Shown one piece after another: positions 1 to 9,524 of a stretch of DNA of 64,000 nt. This stretch comes from Nocardia niwae NBRC 108934 = DSM 45340 (GTDB taxonomy: Bacteria; Actinomycetota; Actinomycetes; Mycobacteriales; Mycobacteriaceae), in assembly GCF_001613465.1 (NCBI RefSeq), contig NZ_BDCK01000020.1:186001-250000 (forward strand), written 5' to 3'. Under the pieces are notes generated by a model. That model did not search any database. It was not told the DNA's origin and saw only the letters and a list, made by a program, of their open reading frames with translations. The translations under genes and the position numbers were made by a program. The stretch's first letter is position 1. Each line of letters opens with the position of its first letter.

Positions 1-752
1 CGGGCCCCCGCGACATCACCGTGGTCCTCGCCGGACGTGTCCGCAGCGGGCCGCGCGAGGGGTTCGGCCTTCCGGCTCGCCCCCGCCGCACCGCTCAGCG
101 CGTCCGCCGCACCGTGGGACGGCCGCCCGCTTCCGTTCGGCGCACCGCCGGTGCCCGGCACGTCGTCGGTCCCCTTGTCCGCGGGTTGGCGATCGTTCAT
201 GGCTGTCTCCTGTGCTCGGCGTCGCGGTGCGGGACGGACGTCCCGGATGCCGTCGCGGCCCGGATACCCTGCGGATGGAAGGGCAAACCAGTCCTCGACG
301 ATCGGTCCACTGCCCCCGGTCCGCGCGAAGCCGTTACGCGGGTACAGCCGCTCGGCGAAGGCACTGTGCTCGGCGAACTCCAAGCGGACGACGTCGTGCC
401 CGCCCTCGACCGCCCAGTCGAGCACCGCGCGGACCGGCCGGTCCGACACACCGGTACCCCGCGCCCGCGGCGCCACCCACATCGAGATCAGGTGCACTCC
501 ACCGCGTTCCGGGTCGAGCATGCCCACCTCGCCACCGTCCGACTCGGCGACGAACTGCGCCCGATCCGACAGCGCGTGCCGCCAGTCGCCCTCGCTGCGG
601 GCTCGTGCCTCGGCCAGGGGTGGTCTCGCCCGGCAACCACAACGGATTTCCGGTGACCCGTACGCACCGCGGACGCGCCGTCCGCTCATTCGCCGCTCGG
701 CCGCCATTTCCTCGGCGGACCGCCACCGGTCGTCATCGTGCGCGGTGGTCAC
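1..752 (-). CDS. GNAT acetyltransferase, partial (3' end outside window)
   Basis: GCN5-related N-acetyltransferase: acetyl-CoA-dependent acylation of an amine, substrate unknown. The reading frame shows the family core in order: a DWRHALSDRAQFVAES strand, HLISMWVAPRARGTGV (the RxxGxG acetyl-CoA loop) and the C-terminal AERLYPRNGFARTG motif. I chose the GTG at 752 because it overlaps the TGA of the upstream membrane protein gene in a GTGA arrangement, typical of translational coupling. The frame stays open to base 1, so the protein is incomplete. Odd: after the GNAT fold ends (about base 250) the frame runs into a low-complexity Gly/Ala/Asp stretch, and at base 200 there is an in-frame ATG with an AGGAGA ribosome site, so a separate downstream gene could start there. 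The N-terminal 40 residues match the family poorly. Confidence 0.6.
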   Translation of the reverse strand, partial: MTTAHDDDRWRSAEEMAAERRMSGRRVRGAYGSPEIRCGCRARPPLAEARARSEGDWRHALSDRAQFVAESDGGEVGMLDPERGGVHLISMWVAPRARGTGVSDRPVRAVLDWAVEGGHDVVRLEFAEHSAFAERLYPRNGFARTGGSGPIVEDWFALPSAGYPGRDGIRDVRPAPRRRAQETAMNDRQPADKGTDDVPGTGGAPNGSGRPSHGAADALSGAAGASRKAEPLARPAADTSGEDHGDVAGA

Positions 753-1156
753 CGATCACGGAGCCTGCCCAACCCGGCGAGTTCCAATCCGGCGAAGGTC
801 GCGACCGCCGCGGCGCCGACGAGCAGGAACGCCACCCCGAGCCCGGTCAGCGCGAGAACGCCCGACCCCGCCAGTCCGATCATTCCCACGGCCGACAGCG
901 CGTTGACCGCGACGACCACCTGCCCGTGGCGTGCGGGCACCTCGGCGCGCCGCGCGATCGTGAGCAGCGCCGACGCACCGCCGACCATGACGACGCCGAA
1001 CGCGATGCTCCAGCTCATGGGCAGCCCGAGCGGGTCGCGCAGCAGTCCCGCTCCGGCGAGCAGCAGGCCGCCGAAGATTCCCGTACTCCAGCCGTCCACG
1101 CGCAGCGCGGAGCGCAGGAACACGGCGCTGTCGCGATGCGGGGTGGTGGATTCCAT
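749..1156 (-). CDS. small integral membrane protein
   Basis: Unrecognised membrane protein of about 135 residues. It shows four hydrophobic segments: GIFGGLLLAGAGLL, the WSIAFGVVMVGGASALL region, VVVAVNALSAVGMIGLAG, and GLGVAFLLVGAAAVATFAGL, with a short charged N-terminus. I placed the start at the ATG at 1156, preceded by GGGAGGA; a longer frame to 1207 lacks a ribosome site. The gene is divergent from the MmyB-type regulator at 1287 and translationally coupled to the GNAT gene through a GTGA overlap. The shared 130 bp promoter region suggests that regulator controls it. Function unknown. Confidence 0.7.
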   Translation of the reverse strand: MESTTPHRDSAVFLRSALRVDGWSTGIFGGLLLAGAGLLRDPLGLPMSWSIAFGVVMVGGASALLTIARRAEVPARHGQVVVAVNALSAVGMIGLAGSGVLALTGLGVAFLLVGAAAVATFAGLELAGLGRLRDR

Positions 1157-1286
1157 ATCGTCCTCCCGTTGATCGATCCGGCGGAGCCCATCGGCCCCCG
1201 GCACCAACCCTGCTGGCCGGAGGAGGGCGTCTCAATAACCTCGGAGGTCATGGCGGAGCCGCGCGACGGGGTGCTTAGCTGATCGA

Positions 1287-2105
1287 ATGACATCGGTGCG
1301 GACACCCTCGCGGGCGGGCATCCTGCTGCGCGAATGGCGGCAGCGGCGCAGGCTCAGCCAGCTCGATCTGGCGCTGGCCGCCGACACCTCCGCGCGGCAC
1401 CTGTCGTACGTGGAGACCGGGCGCGCCGCACCCAGCCGAGTCATGGTGCTACGGCTGTGCGAGACGCTGGAAGTGCCGCTGCGCGAACGCAACACGGTGC
1501 TGGTCGCGGCCGGTTTCGCGCCCGCCTACCGGGAGAGCGGCCTGGACGACGTCCATCTCGCATCGGTCCGCGCCGCACTGGACACCATGCTGACCGCGCA
1601 CGAACCGTATCCGGCGGTGGTAATAGATCGCCTGTGGAATGTGGTGGTTGGCAACGCGGCGATGAGCGTGTTGATGGAGGGCGTTCCCGAGCACGTGCGC
1701 GCGCCGCGACCGAACGTGTACCGGCTCGTGCTGCACCCGGACGGGCTCTCGGCCCGGTTGGCCGACCTCGCCCAGGTGCGCGGACTGTTCTTGGAGCGGC
1801 TGGGCAGGCAGGTCGGCGCGAGCGGCGACGCGGAACTGGCCGCGTTGTACGAGGAGGTGTCGGCCTACCCCGATCCAGCCGGAGCGGGCGTACCGGACGC
1901 CGGGGCAGGCGCACCGCCGAGCCCGTTCGAGGTGCCGATCCGGATCCGGACGCCGATCGGCGAATTGTCGATGTTCAGCACGATGGCCACCTTCGGCGCG
2001 CCCGCCGACGTGACGCTGTCGGAGCTGGCCATCGAATTGTTCTACCCCTTGGACGACTTCACCGCGGCCGCGCTGCGCGAGGCGGCGGCCGCGGCGAAGA
2101 GGTGA
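1287..2105 (+). CDS. MmyB-type helix-turn-helix regulator
   Basis: Transcription factor of 272 residues. Residues about 8-67 form an XRE-type helix-turn-helix (RRRLSQLDLALAADTSARHL then SYVETGRAAPSR). The rest matches the MmyB-like ligand-binding domain, a PAS-like fold reported in this family to bind a fatty acid, with the typical segments YPAVVIDRLWNVVVGNAA and MFSTMATFGAPADVTLSELA. The gene is divergent from the small membrane protein and ends 7 bp from the stop of the NRPS gene, which converges on it. Likely a repressor of the divergent membrane protein/GNAT operon; any link to the NRPS is unproven. The family assignment is firm, the target is inferred. Confidence 0.88.
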   Translation: MTSVRTPSRAGILLREWRQRRRLSQLDLALAADTSARHLSYVETGRAAPSRVMVLRLCETLEVPLRERNTVLVAAGFAPAYRESGLDDVHLASVRAALDTMLTAHEPYPAVVIDRLWNVVVGNAAMSVLMEGVPEHVRAPRPNVYRLVLHPDGLSARLADLAQVRGLFLERLGRQVGASGDAELAALYEEVSAYPDPAGAGVPDAGAGAPPSPFEVPIRIRTPIGELSMFSTMATFGAPADVTLSELAIELFYPLDDFTAAALREAAAAAKR

Positions 2106-2112
2106 GCGGCGC

Positions 2113-5100
2113 TCAGGCGTCCAGCATGGTTTCGTCCCACTCGCGATCCAGGTCGGGATCGGCGGCCGACAGCACCTCGTCCAACCGCAGGCCCAGTTCG
2201 CCGATGTTCGGTTCGGTCATCATGTTGAGGTGATCGCCCGGCACGTCGATCACCGTGAACCGGCGGGCCACGTACCGCTTCCAGCCGTTGTCGGCGCTGT
2301 CGAACATGCTGCCGACGGTCTTGTGCGCCAGGTCGACGCCCGGCGGCAGGCCCTCGGTCGCGCGCAGCAGCGTGACGTCGCGGTCGTACGGCTCGAGCTT
2401 GTAGTCCAGCATGGCCGAGTAGTTCGCGTAGAACACCTCGTAGAGCCGCCGGATCGCCTGCGGCGAACTGTCGGCGGGCAGGATGCCCGACCGCACCGAC
2501 TCCGCCAGCATCGCCGCGAACAACTCCTCGGAGTTGTGCACGCCGGGCTCGAAATCGACCAGGGCGGAGCGGCTTCCGCGCGCGTACCACAACAGCTCGA
2601 GGAAGAACCACCGGATGAGTTTCTCCTCCGGGATCGGTGTCCGCGTGCGAGCGCGCAGCGCCATCGTGTCCAGCAGCGTCACGCTGGACACCTCGTGCTC
2701 GGGGAGCTGACGGGCCATCTCCAGGGCGACGTAGCCGCCGAACGACCAGCCCGCCAGGTGATAGGGGCCGGTCGGACGAACCCGCCGTACCGCCTGCAAG
2801 TACGACTCGGTCATCGCCGGGATCGTCTTCTCCGGCGCGCTACCGGAATCCGCGCCCGACGCCTGCAACCCGTACACCGGGCGATCCGGATCCAGGTGCC
2901 GCGCGAGAGCCAGATAGCACAGCACGTTGCCGCCGATCGGGTGCACCAGGAACAGCGGCGGCTTGGCGCCGCCCACGCTGATCGGCACCAGCGGGTCGAA
3001 TGTGCGCTGGATGTCGCCCGCCCGCACCAGCGTGGCGAGCCCCGCGGCGGTGGGCGCGCCGATGAACTCGTCCAGCGGCACCTCCACGCCCCAGCGGCGC
3101 GACAGCGCCATCACCACGCGCATCGCCCCGATCGACGTGCCGCCCACGGCGAAGAAGTCGTCGTCGACGCCGATCGAGCGCAGGCCAGCGTACTCGGCCA
3201 GCAGTTCGACCGCCGACCGCTCGTACTCGTCGGCGGGCTCGCGCCGCGCCGAGACCGAATCCGTGGCGTCCTCCCCGTAGGCGCGCAGCGTCGCGTCGTC
3301 ACGCTTCCCGCTGGGCGTGCGGGGCAGTTCGTCGAGCCAGACGAACCGCGCGGGCACCATGTGCGCGGGCAGCATCGAACGCAGGTCGTGCCGCAGTGCG
3401 GCCAGATCGGTCTGCTCGGCCGCGCCGACCAGGAACGCGATCAGCGAGCCGTCGATTCCACCGAAACCACGCGCCACCACGGCGGCTTCGGTGATGCCGG
3501 GGAACTTCTCGACCAGGCCGAGGATGCACAGTTCGACTTCGGCGGGCTCCACCCGGAACCCGCGAATCTTGACCTGGCTGTCGCTGCGGCCGAGGCAGAC
3601 GATGTCGCCGGAGAACAGCCGGACACCGAGGTCGCCGGTGCGGTAGCGGATTCCGCCGGCGTGCGTGGCGACGAACCGCTGCGCGGTGAGCGCGGGCCTG
3701 CCCTCGTAACCGCGGGCGATGCTGCGGCCGCCGAGATAGATCTCGCCGATCACGCCGTCCGGCACCGGCCGCAGGGCGCTGTCGAGCAGTTCCACGGTGT
3801 CGCCGTCGACGGCGCGGCCGATGGGCGGCAGCGCCGGGAACTCGTCGGCCGGACCCGTGAGGGTGAACTTGGTCGCGACGTGGGATTCGGTAGGGCCGTA
3901 TTGGTTCTCCAGCACCAGGCCCGGCACCACTTTGCACAGCGCGCGGATCTCGTCGGTGATGCGCAGCTGTTCGCCGGAGGAGATCAGCACCTTGAGTTCG
4001 GTCGGGAACATCCGCCGCGCCACAGCGGCCTCGGCGAAGGCCTGCAAGGCCACGTACGGCAGGAACAGCCGTTCGATGCCCTCCTCCACCACCGTGTTCA
4101 ACAGTTGCTCGACGTTCGAGCGCAGATCGGCCGAGCTCACCCGCAGGGTTGATCCGGCCGTGAGGGTGGTGAAGATCTCCTGGAACGACACGTCGAAACT
4201 CAACGGCGCCAATTGCAGGGTGCTCAGCAGGCCGGTGCCGGTGACCGCGCGGTTCTGCCAGTCCACCAGGGAAGTCAAGCCGCGATGCGGCATCGCGACG
4301 CCCTTGGGCTCACCGGTCGACCCGGAGGTGAACAGCACATACGCCACCGCGTCGGGCGAAATGTGATCCGGCAGCGCCACCTCGGCTCCGGGCTCGGCGT
4401 CGTCGAAGAGCGCGGCGGTGTCCAGCACCAGGGCGGCGTCGTCGACGATGTCGCGATACGCGGCGTCGGCGATCACCCGGTGCGGGCGGGCGCGGTCGAT
4501 CATCAGGTTCAGTCTGGCCCGCGGATAGCTGACGTCCAGCGGGACGCACGCGGCCCCGATCCTGGTCAGGGCGAGGACGAGCAGCACCAGCTGCGGGCGG
4601 CGCCCCATCAGGATGCCGACGCGGTCGCCCGGCGACACCCCGAGTCCGATCAGGCGCCGCGCCAGCCGATCGGAGCGCTCGATCATCTCGTCGTAGGTGA
4701 CCGATTCGTCGTCCCCCGCGAGAGCGACGCGGGCGGGGTCAAGGGCGGCGGCCTCGACCACCAGCGTGCCCACGTCGCGGGCGGTCGCGGGACCCGCGCC
4801 GCGCTCGATCACCGCGTCGGGATCGGCGACGATGCCGGCCAGCATGCGCAGCTGGGTGCGCGCCACGGTCTCGCACTGTTCGGCGGTGAGTGTGTGGTCG
4901 CCGTCGACCCGCAACCACATCCGGCCGTCGCGCGGGTCGGTGGCCGCGGTCACCAGCAGCTGGAAGTTGGTCTCCTCCCGGGCGTCGAAGTCCAGCAGGC
5001 GCACGCCGTCCAGCACCAGCATGGGCTGGAAGACGTGGTAATTGACGAAGTTGAACGCCGTCTCGAAGACCGGCCCGCCGTCGGCGAGGATCGACCGCAG

Positions 5101-8100
5101 CGGGTAGCGGCGGAACGGGTAGGCCTCGCGCTCGCGCCGGGCGATCTGCTCCACCGCGGCACGCCAGGTGGTCGCGCTGCTGTCCAATCGGATCGGCAGC
5201 GTGTTGAGGAACAATCCGGCCACGCGTTCGGCGCCGGCCCGGTCCGGGCGGCCGTGGCTCACCACGCCGGTGGTGACGTCCGTGCGGCCGGTGAGCGCCC
5301 GCAACGCCAGGCAGTGCGCCGCCAGATAGACCGATTTCTCCGGAACCTGGTGTCGCGCGGCGAACGCCGACACCCGTTCGGCCAGCCCGCGTGGCACCAG
5401 CGCCCGTGCCTGCGGCACGCCCGCGACCACCGGCTGATGCACCCCGAGCGCGGTGAGCGCGGTGGGTTCGGCGCCGGCCAGGGCGGTCAGCCAGTAGGCG
5501 CGGGCCGCGGTGTCGTGCGCCGCGCCGAGCTCGGCCTGCGCGTACTCGGCCAGCACGGTGGCCGGATGCGGGGTGGCCTCCACCTGGGTGCGGGTCATGC
5601 CGAGGTGGTTGAGGTAGTCCAGCAGCAGTTCCAGCACCGACGTGGCCACGCTCCATCCGTCCAGGATGGCGTGGTGGAAGCTCAGCACCAGATCCACCGT
5701 GCCGACCGGTTCCTGCGGTCCGGGGCGGACGAATGCCCGGATGGCGAACAGCGGGGCCAGCGAGATGTCGTATTGAGCGTGGGTGCGCTCCTGGAGGTAG
5801 ATCTCGATCAGGTCCTCGCCGTCCGCCTCATCCATGTCCCCGAGGTCGACGATCTCGAGCTCGTAGGGCGGCGCGACGTGCACGACCTGCAGCGGGACCG
5901 AGTACCTGCTCAGTTCGAACGATGAACGCAGCGCGGGTTGCCGCCGCACCAGCCGGTCCACGGCCTCCCGGAATTGCGCCGGTTCCCATGGGATTTCGAG
6001 CCGGTAGCGGAAAGCGTCCTTGTAAGTGACCGAGTCGGTGCGCTCGATGCTGTGATAGAGCATGCCCAGTTGCAGGGCGGTCGCCGGAAAGGCGTCCTCG
6101 GCCTGGTGCAGCGCGGCCCGGTCGATCAGCGGCACCGTCTGCAGGGGCGCCGCGACGCGCTCGCGGTCGTCGTGCCGGTCGTCGCGCACCACCCGGGCCA
6201 GCTCGGCGATGGTCGGCGCCTGGTAGAAGGCGTCCACGTCGAAGTAGAGCCCGGCGCGTTCGGCGGCCGTGCGCACGGCCAGCGCGAGGATCGAATCGCC
6301 GCCGTGGGTGAAGAAGTTGTCGTGCACGCCGATCGACTCGATGCCGAGCACGCTTTGCCAGACCTGCGCCAACCTGGTCTCGACAGCGGTGCGCGGCTCG
6401 CGGCCCACGACCGGCTCGGCGCCGTGGCCGAGCACGAGGTGTTCGGCGAGCGCGCGCCGGTCCAGCTTCCCGTTGCGGGTCAGCGGGATGCGGTCCACCC
6501 GGATCAGCCGGGAGGGCACCATGTAGCGGGGCAGCCGGTCCGCGAGCTGCTCGGCGATCCGCTCGCCGGAGACGTCCTCCCCGACGAAGTAGCCGACCAG
6601 TTGCACGCCCTGTGCCTCCGAGACTTCGTCCACCACGGCGGCCGCGCGCACCCCGGCGCAGCCGAGCATGGCGTTCTGCACCTCGCCGAGGGTGATCCGG
6701 TTGCCCCGGATCTTCACCTGGTCGTCGAAGCGGCCCAGGTATTCGAGGTTGCCGTCCGGCAGCCATCGCGCCAGGTCGCCGGTGCGGTACCGGCGGCGTC
6801 CCGGCACCCCGCGATCGTCGACGAACGCCGCCGCGGTCAGCTCCGGCCTGCCGCGGTAGCCACGGGCCACGCCGACGCCCGCGATGTTCAGTTCCCCCGG
6901 CACGCCGACCGGCACCCGGCGTCCGATGTGGTCGAGCACGAGCAGGTCGATGTTGTCGATGGGGCGGCCGATCGGCACCACGTCGAGCGGTTCGTCGGCG
7001 GGGCAGTCGAAGTAGGAGACGTCGACGGTGGCCTCGGTCGGGCCGTAGAGGTTCACCAGCTGCGGCGCTGACGCCCCGGCCGCGGCGAAGACCGCGTGGA
7101 ACCGGCGCACCAGCGCCGGCGGTAGCGCCTCGCCGCTGCAGATCACCCGTCGCACGCTGCCGATCCGCGCGACCGTCGGCGGATCGGCCGCCAGCTCGTC
7201 GACGAACGCGGCCAGCATGGAGGGCACGAAGTGCAACACCGTCACGCCGTGCGCCGCGATCGCCTCGGCGATGCGGCGCGGATCGCGCTCCCCGCCCGGT
7301 TCGAGCAGCGCCACCCGGGCGCCGGTGATCGCCCACCAGAACAGTTCCCATACCGACACGTCGAAGGTGACCGGCGTTTTCTGCAGGATGACGTCCGCCT
7401 CGTGCAGGGGATAGCGCCGCTGCATCCAGATCAGGCGGTTCACCACCGACCGATGCTCGATCATCACGCCCTTGGGCACGCCCGTGGAACCCGAGGTGTA
7501 GATGATGTAGCCGAGATCCGCTGGGTGCGAGACATTTTCGATGCCACGTGCCGGGACGGTGTCGGCTACCGCGATCCGGGTGACGCCCAGTTCGTCGAAA
7601 ACCGCCCGATGCCGTGGCCCCGCCACGACGAAGCGCGCCCCGCAGTCGGCGAGCACGGTCTCGATGCGGGCTGCCGGGAAGTCCGGGTCGAGCGGCACAT
7701 ACGCGCAACCGGCCCGCAATACACCGAAGATCGCGACGAGCATCTCGGTCGAGCGGGTAAGCACCACCGGCACGCATTCGTTGCCGGTCGCGCCCAGCGC
7801 GCGCAGCCTGGCGGCGAATCCGTCGGCCAGCGCGGACAATTCGGCGTAGCGCAGCGGTTGTTCGCCCGACCCGGCGACCGGTTCGATCGCGATGCGTTCC
7901 GGATGCCTGGCGGCCGCCTCGGCGACCAGCCGATCGAGGGTGGTGTACGGGAATTCCACACGCGGCCCGGATTCGAACGCGGCGATGGCCGCCCGCTCGC
8001 GCGCGGGCATCAGCGGCAGCGCCGAGATCGGCTCCTCGGGCCGGTCCAGCGCCGCCACCAGCAGCGCGCCGATGCCGCGCACCACCGACTCCAACGGGAA

Positions 8101-9354
8101 GTTCTCGTCGAACACGTCCCGGTCGTAATAGAGCTGGAGGTTCAGCGAGCCGTCGCGCGCGTGCTCGACGCCGAGGATGTTCAGCGCCTCGAGCACCGTG
8201 CCCGGATTGACGATGTCCAGGGTGGCCAGGATCTTGTCGAGGTGATCGGACGGCGGCATCTTGATGTAGGAGTACGCCACGTCGAACAGCGGCGGCGCGG
8301 TCGGGTCGCTGCTGAGCGCGCGGGCCAGGTCACCGTAGGGAAAACGCTCGTAGCGCTTGAGTTCCCGGATCTGCGCGGCCACCTCGGTGGCGACCGCGGA
8401 CAGCGGCTGGTCCGGGTCGACGCGGATGCGCAGGGGCACCACGTTCGTCCGGTGCCCGGAGGTGCGGAAGGTCTCCGCGCTGTGCCGGTTGAGCATCGGG
8501 ACACCGATCACCACCTCCTCGGAGCGGTGGATTGTGGTCAGGTAGGCGGCCAGCGCCGAAACGGTGAACGCGAAGACGGAGAACCCGGTCGCCCGGATGC
8601 GATCGAGGAAGGCGGGTTCGACCACCACGCGCTGACGTCCCCGGTTGACGTCGGGCGTGCTCGCCCGGCCGGAGAAGAGGGCGGGAACCACGCCTTCGAA
8701 GCGGCGCACCAGCGCGTCGCGATCGGCCACCCACTGCGCGGAGGACAGGTACTCCTCGTGTTCGGCGGCGATCTTGCGGTAGGTCGCGGCGCCGCGGTCG
8801 GTCTGCTCGGTCACCGGATCCGGCTCGGCGAGTTCTTCCAGCGACAGGTCGGTGCGGCTGTAGTTGTCCACCAGGGCGCTCCACAGCGCGTTCACGCCCC
8901 AGCCGTCGATCATCGCGTGGTGCATCGCCACGTACAGGTGGAAATGGCCGGGCCCGTCGACCAGCGCGGCGATCCGGAACGGCTGCCGCGGCGGCGACGG
9001 CGTCACGTTGGCCCGGTTCACCCAGTCGCGGCGGGCCGCGGCCGGATCCGACGCCCAGCTGAGATCGACCAGCTCGACCTCGGGTAGCTCGTCGGAGACC
9101 CACTGCAGGAAACGGCCTTCGGAGAACTCGAACCGCAGGCGCAGCGCGTCGTCGGCGAGCAGGGCCCGGCGCACCACCGCCCGCAACCGGGCCATGTCGA
9201 AAGGCTCGTCCAGGAACGCGCAGTAGGCGTTTCGGGTGACCGGCGCCGGGGCATACCGGTAGGCGACGGACAACACATCGCGCTGGTACGCGCTGACCGG
9301 CCAGGCTTCGGGGGGTCTCTCGGAAGTAGCACTCGGTTCGAATGTCACAGTCAC
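2113..9354 (-). CDS. two-module non-ribosomal peptide synthetase with thioesterase
   Basis: Multimodular NRPS of about 2413 residues, order C-A-PCP-C-A-PCP-TE. C1 has an intact HHAMIDG at 145-151. A1 (about 465-970) has YTSGSTGVPKG and binding-pocket residues D665 V666 W669 H708 I738 S740 L769 V777 D778 K963, the classic serine code. PCP1 carries GGDSI (Ser1021). C2 has HHAILDG at 1227-1233. A2 (about 1530-2030) reads D1721 V1722 Q1725 F1764 I1791 S1793 Q1818 V1826 A1827 K2017, resembling proline-type codes but not matching them. PCP2 carries GGTSI (Ser2074). The TE has GWSFGG (Ser2204) and a late GDH. No loading module precedes C1, so an acyl or peptidyl donor must come in trans. No epimerase and no nearby MbtH gene. 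Numbering is from the GTG at 9354; the GTG at 9348 is better spaced from AGGAG and may be the true start. Confidence 0.96.
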   Translation of the reverse strand: MTVTFEPSATSERPPEAWPVSAYQRDVLSVAYRYAPAPVTRNAYCAFLDEPFDMARLRAVVRRALLADDALRLRFEFSEGRFLQWVSDELPEVELVDLSWASDPAAARRDWVNRANVTPSPPRQPFRIAALVDGPGHFHLYVAMHHAMIDGWGVNALWSALVDNYSRTDLSLEELAEPDPVTEQTDRGAATYRKIAAEHEEYLSSAQWVADRDALVRRFEGVVPALFSGRASTPDVNRGRQRVVVEPAFLDRIRATGFSVFAFTVSALAAYLTTIHRSEEVVIGVPMLNRHSAETFRTSGHRTNVVPLRIRVDPDQPLSAVATEVAAQIRELKRYERFPYGDLARALSSDPTAPPLFDVAYSYIKMPPSDHLDKILATLDIVNPGTVLEALNILGVEHARDGSLNLQLYYDRDVFDENFPLESVVRGIGALLVAALDRPEEPISALPLMPARERAAIAAFESGPRVEFPYTTLDRLVAEAAARHPERIAIEPVAGSGEQPLRYAELSALADGFAARLRALGATGNECVPVVLTRSTEMLVAIFGVLRAGCAYVPLDPDFPAARIETVLADCGARFVVAGPRHRAVFDELGVTRIAVADTVPARGIENVSHPADLGYIIYTSGSTGVPKGVMIEHRSVVNRLIWMQRRYPLHEADVILQKTPVTFDVSVWELFWWAITGARVALLEPGGERDPRRIAEAIAAHGVTVLHFVPSMLAAFVDELAADPPTVARIGSVRRVICSGEALPPALVRRFHAVFAAAGASAPQLVNLYGPTEATVDVSYFDCPADEPLDVVPIGRPIDNIDLLVLDHIGRRVPVGVPGELNIAGVGVARGYRGRPELTAAAFVDDRGVPGRRRYRTGDLARWLPDGNLEYLGRFDDQVKIRGNRITLGEVQNAMLGCAGVRAAAVVDEVSEAQGVQLVGYFVGEDVSGERIAEQLADRLPRYMVPSRLIRVDRIPLTRNGKLDRRALAEHLVLGHGAEPVVGREPRTAVETRLAQVWQSVLGIESIGVHDNFFTHGGDSILALAVRTAAERAGLYFDVDAFYQAPTIAELARVVRDDRHDDRERVAAPLQTVPLIDRAALHQAEDAFPATALQLGMLYHSIERTDSVTYKDAFRYRLEIPWEPAQFREAVDRLVRRQPALRSSFELSRYSVPLQVVHVAPPYELEIVDLGDMDEADGEDLIEIYLQERTHAQYDISLAPLFAIRAFVRPGPQEPVGTVDLVLSFHHAILDGWSVATSVLELLLDYLNHLGMTRTQVEATPHPATVLAEYAQAELGAAHDTAARAYWLTALAGAEPTALTALGVHQPVVAGVPQARALVPRGLAERVSAFAARHQVPEKSVYLAAHCLALRALTGRTDVTTGVVSHGRPDRAGAERVAGLFLNTLPIRLDSSATTWRAAVEQIARREREAYPFRRYPLRSILADGGPVFETAFNFVNYHVFQPMLVLDGVRLLDFDAREETNFQLLVTAATDPRDGRMWLRVDGDHTLTAEQCETVARTQLRMLAGIVADPDAVIERGAGPATARDVGTLVVEAAALDPARVALAGDDESVTYDEMIERSDRLARRLIGLGVSPGDRVGILMGRRPQLVLLVLALTRIGAACVPLDVSYPRARLNLMIDRARPHRVIADAAYRDIVDDAALVLDTAALFDDAEPGAEVALPDHISPDAVAYVLFTSGSTGEPKGVAMPHRGLTSLVDWQNRAVTGTGLLSTLQLAPLSFDVSFQEIFTTLTAGSTLRVSSADLRSNVEQLLNTVVEEGIERLFLPYVALQAFAEAAVARRMFPTELKVLISSGEQLRITDEIRALCKVVPGLVLENQYGPTESHVATKFTLTGPADEFPALPPIGRAVDGDTVELLDSALRPVPDGVIGEIYLGGRSIARGYEGRPALTAQRFVATHAGGIRYRTGDLGVRLFSGDIVCLGRSDSQVKIRGFRVEPAEVELCILGLVEKFPGITEAAVVARGFGGIDGSLIAFLVGAAEQTDLAALRHDLRSMLPAHMVPARFVWLDELPRTPSGKRDDATLRAYGEDATDSVSARREPADEYERSAVELLAEYAGLRSIGVDDDFFAVGGTSIGAMRVVMALSRRWGVEVPLDEFIGAPTAAGLATLVRAGDIQRTFDPLVPISVGGAKPPLFLVHPIGGNVLCYLALARHLDPDRPVYGLQASGADSGSAPEKTIPAMTESYLQAVRRVRPTGPYHLAGWSFGGYVALEMARQLPEHEVSSVTLLDTMALRARTRTPIPEEKLIRWFFLELLWYARGSRSALVDFEPGVHNSEELFAAMLAESVRSGILPADSSPQAIRRLYEVFYANYSAMLDYKLEPYDRDVTLLRATEGLPPGVDLAHKTVGSMFDSADNGWKRYVARRFTVIDVPGDHLNMMTEPNIGELGLRLDEVLSAADPDLDREWDETMLDA

Positions 9355-9524
9355 TCCTATCGCGACAGTCGCGGCACCGGCCGTGCGCGGATCTACCCAA
9401 GCCCACCCTGATCGCTGACACGCAAAGCTGCTACCACACTTATCCAGTTATCGATATCGCGAATCACGGCATCGGCTCTGCCGATGCCGCGACTCTGCTG
9501 TTGTATCGGGTGTACGCGCGCCGG

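Noticed and set aside
2230..4152. 640-codon plus-strand open frame, with others at 4213-5925 and 7231-9087
   Set aside because: Antisense shadows of the NRPS gene with the same biased composition; the minus-strand frame carries all NRPS motifs.
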